Origin: an uncultured Flavobacteriales bacterium
GTDB lineage: Bacteria > Bacteroidota > Bacteroidia > Flavobacteriales_D > Crocinitomicaceae
Direction: 5' to 3'
DNA: 6,339 bases
Assembly (NCBI GenBank): GCA_905479845.1
Contig: CAJQOB010000382.1
Coordinates: 1 to 6,339, forward strand
Part shown: one piece after another, positions 6,253 to 6,339 of the stretch
Layout: each line of letters begins with the position of its first letter
Position numbering within the stretch: position 1 is the first letter of the stretch
Notes under the pieces: model-generated
The model's database searches: none
Told to the model about the DNA's origin: nothing
Seen by the model: only the letters and a program-made list of their open reading frames with translations
Position numbers and translations under genes: made by a program

Positions 6253-6339
6253 ATGGCAAAAAAGAAAAGTGCAAGTTCGCTTATCAGCGACTTAAAGCGT
6301 AAGACAAGAATGTCTTACAGTTCAGAAGAAAAAATCAGG
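6185..6339 (+). mobile_element. Probable left end of an IS3-family insertion sequence (continues past right edge)
   Basis: The transposase gene starts at 6253, so the terminus should lie a few dozen bases upstream. TGAACTGTTTAGTG beginning at 6185 is the best candidate for the left inverted repeat: IS3-family ends typically start with TGA or TGT followed by an AC-containing segment, and 68 nt from tip to first codon is usual for the family. The matching right end and target duplication are outside the window, so the exact boundary is unproven. Confidence 0.4.
6253..6339 (+). CDS. IS3-family transposase, first ORF (OrfA), N-terminal fragment at right edge
   Basis: Twenty-nine codons are open from the ATG at 6253 to the window end. 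The peptide begins with a basic MAKKKSASS stretch and contains KRKTRMSYSSEEKIR. This resembles the start of the IS3-family OrfA helix-turn-helix protein, in which a segment like RRKFSxEEKIRIVLEG leads into the DNA-binding helices. OrfA binds the element's inverted repeats and, through a -1 frameshift into OrfB, forms the full DDE transposase. The helix-turn-helix itself and the OrfB frame are outside the window, so intactness cannot be judged. It is the only plus-strand gene here and points away from the exporter operon. Confidence 0.75.
   Translation, partial: MAKKKSASSLISDLKRKTRMSYSSEEKIR

Overview
The window looks like the chromosome of a member of Bacteroidota, most likely the Flavobacteriia. 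Base composition is moderately AT-rich. The starts I could check have no recognisable Shine-Dalgarno, and there are candidate promoters of the TTG / TAnnTTTG type. The partial RluA-like protein and the HlyD/ABC/TolC trio read like the versions typical of that phylum. This placement rests on sequence style and protein recognition, not on a marker gene.

All complete genes lie on the minus strand, so in transcription order the window reads from right to left. A small secreted or membrane-anchored acidic protein (5979-5674) is followed by a three-gene export operon: a fused membrane/ATPase ABC transporter (5612-3935), an HlyD-type periplasmic adaptor (3932-2577) and a TolC-type outer-membrane channel (2577-1168). 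After these come a GNAT acetyltransferase (1141-686) and the 5' part of an RluA-family RNA pseudouridine synthase (664-1, running off the left edge). On the plus strand at the right edge the first 29 codons of an IS3-family transposase begin at 6253, so an insertion sequence probably enters the window there.

The trio would form a continuous inner-membrane/periplasm/outer-membrane conduit of the type I secretion kind. Its genes are packed end to end: 2 nt between the corrected ABC stop and the hlyD ATG, and a TAATG overlap between hlyD and tolC. Two of the three are broken as sequenced. The ABC gene carries what looks like a single inserted base near 4216, just before the ABC signature region; removing it gives an uninterrupted 558-codon protein. 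The tolC gene carries an in-frame TAA at 1467-1465, after which the same frame runs cleanly for 98 more codons and encodes the expected last channel helices. Either the exporter is in early decay, or the assembly has two errors, or (less likely) the gene products are recoded.

The ABC ATPase domain also lacks most canonical catalytic residues apart from Walker A. This may be a subfamily trait rather than decay. No RNA genes, CRISPR arrays or convincing intrinsic terminators were seen. The only sizeable non-coding stretch is 5980-6252, which holds a palindrome between two direct repeats (a candidate operator) and the probable left end of the insertion sequence.
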